Assembly: GCF_003151075.1 (NCBI RefSeq)
Contig: NZ_CP029482.1
Location: 3,224,001 to 3,288,000, forward strand
Length of the DNA: 64,000 nucleotides
Direction of reading: 5' to 3'
DNA from: Pseudomonas sp. 31-12
Lineage (GTDB): Bacteria > Pseudomonadota > Gammaproteobacteria > Pseudomonadales > Pseudomonadaceae
Shown here: positions 63,588-64,000 of the stretch, piece by piece
Position numbering within the stretch: the stretch's first letter is position 1
Layout of the letters: each line of letters begins with the position of its first letter
The notes under the pieces: generated by a model
The model's database searches: none
The model's input: only the letters and a program-made list of their open reading frames with translations
What the model was told of the DNA's origin: nothing
Position numbers and translations under genes: made by a program

Positions 63588-64000
63588 GTGAAACTGATCA
63601 TTGCCGCTATCTATGTAGTATCCATTGCCTATGTCCACCTGCGCGGTCGGGTGCGCCACAAGCTGGGTCGCCAACTGAGCGATCACTCGTCGTTTCTCGC
63701 GCCGATCAATTGCTTCCTTTATCTGTTCTCGAAAATCCCCAACAAGCCTTACCTCAATCCGGCCGATTTTCCGGACCTGAGCCCGTTGCAGGAGCATTGG
63801 GAAGAAATACGCGCCGAAGGCCAGAACCTGCTCAGGGCCGGGGAGATCAAGCGTTCGAACCAATACGACGACGTCGGTTTCAACTCATTCTTCAAGACCG
63901 GCTGGAAGCGTTTCTACTTGAAGTGGTATGGCGACAGCCATCCTTCGGCGACGAAACTCTGCCCACGTACCACCGAGCTGGTGCAAAGCATCGGGTCGAT
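63588..64000 (+). CDS. lpxO: LpxO, lipid A 2-hydroxylase (partial, N-terminal part)
   Basis: The frame is open from a GTG at 63588 to the window edge (about 137 residues). It starts with a membrane anchor (KLIIAAIYVVSIAYVHLRG). The sequence NKPYLNPADFPDLSPLQEHWEEI and GWKRFYLKWYGD fits LpxO, the Fe(II)/2-oxoglutarate-dependent enzyme of the aspartyl/asparaginyl hydroxylase family that adds a 2-hydroxyl to lipid A acyl chains. The HxD...H metal site lies beyond the edge. An in-frame GTG at 63576 is an alternative start. Confidence 0.85.
   Translation, partial: MKLIIAAIYVVSIAYVHLRGRVRHKLGRQLSDHSSFLAPINCFLYLFSKIPNKPYLNPADFPDLSPLQEHWEEIRAEGQNLLRAGEIKRSNQYDDVGFNSFFKTGWKRFYLKWYGDSHPSATKLCPRTTELVQSIGS

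Overview
This window looks like chromosome of a Pseudomonas of the fluorescens group. The evidence is a PvdQ-type acylase, a complete fapABCDEF amyloid operon, DpkA, NhaB, a DUF6543 dermonecrotic-toxin-like giant protein, a lipid A hydroxylase start, and many Pseudomonas REP-type inverted repeats between genes. Both edges cut genes: a LysR-type regulator at the left and lpxO at the right. I see no rRNA, tRNA, CRISPR array, insertion sequence or prophage.

Region 1 (about 0.26-7.6 kb, minus strand) is the most unusual part. It is a tight run in the order MdfA-like exporter, LuxE-like acyl-protein synthetase, a LuxC-like acyl reductase fused to a PaaK-like adenylating domain, a stand-alone PaaK-like adenylating enzyme, and a GNAT acetyltransferase. 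There is no luciferase. The set reads as an uncharacterised pathway that activates a carboxylic acid, reduces it to an aldehyde or alcohol, modifies it and exports it. Region 2 (7.6-17.1 kb) holds small membrane and lipoprotein genes, a winged-helix-only Fur-like protein, pvdQ, an orphan FecR-type anti-sigma factor, and a 1606-residue toxin-like protein with a C-terminal zinc metalloprotease motif.

Region 3 (17.2-35.3 kb) is mostly metabolism and transport: dpkA, a LysR/nitrilase divergent pair, an NCS2 permease, a LysR beside a polyamine-type binding protein and a SpeB-family ureohydrolase, an aldo/keto reductase, a WYL regulator, ZapE, DinB, GNAT, a chromate transporter, and a TonB receptor behind a likely Fur box. 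Region 4 (35.5-44.8 kb) has a CptA-type phosphoethanolamine transferase, the translationally overlapping gnd-zwf-HAD operon, NhaB and a delta-60 repeat protein.

Region 5 (45.1-51.9 kb) is the functional amyloid locus. fapA-F reads leftward from a good sigma-54 promoter, and a sigma-54 enhancer-binding regulator lies convergent to it behind a shared terminator. FapC has a very long Ser-rich repetitive linker, and a perfect GC hairpin sits between fapC and fapD. Region 6 (52.2-64 kb) has a nicotinamide riboside kinase/PnuC pair, a chemoreceptor, uppP, small conserved genes, LysR/azoR, an alpha/beta hydrolase, an MFS exporter, the ABC-F protein YbiT and the start of lpxO.
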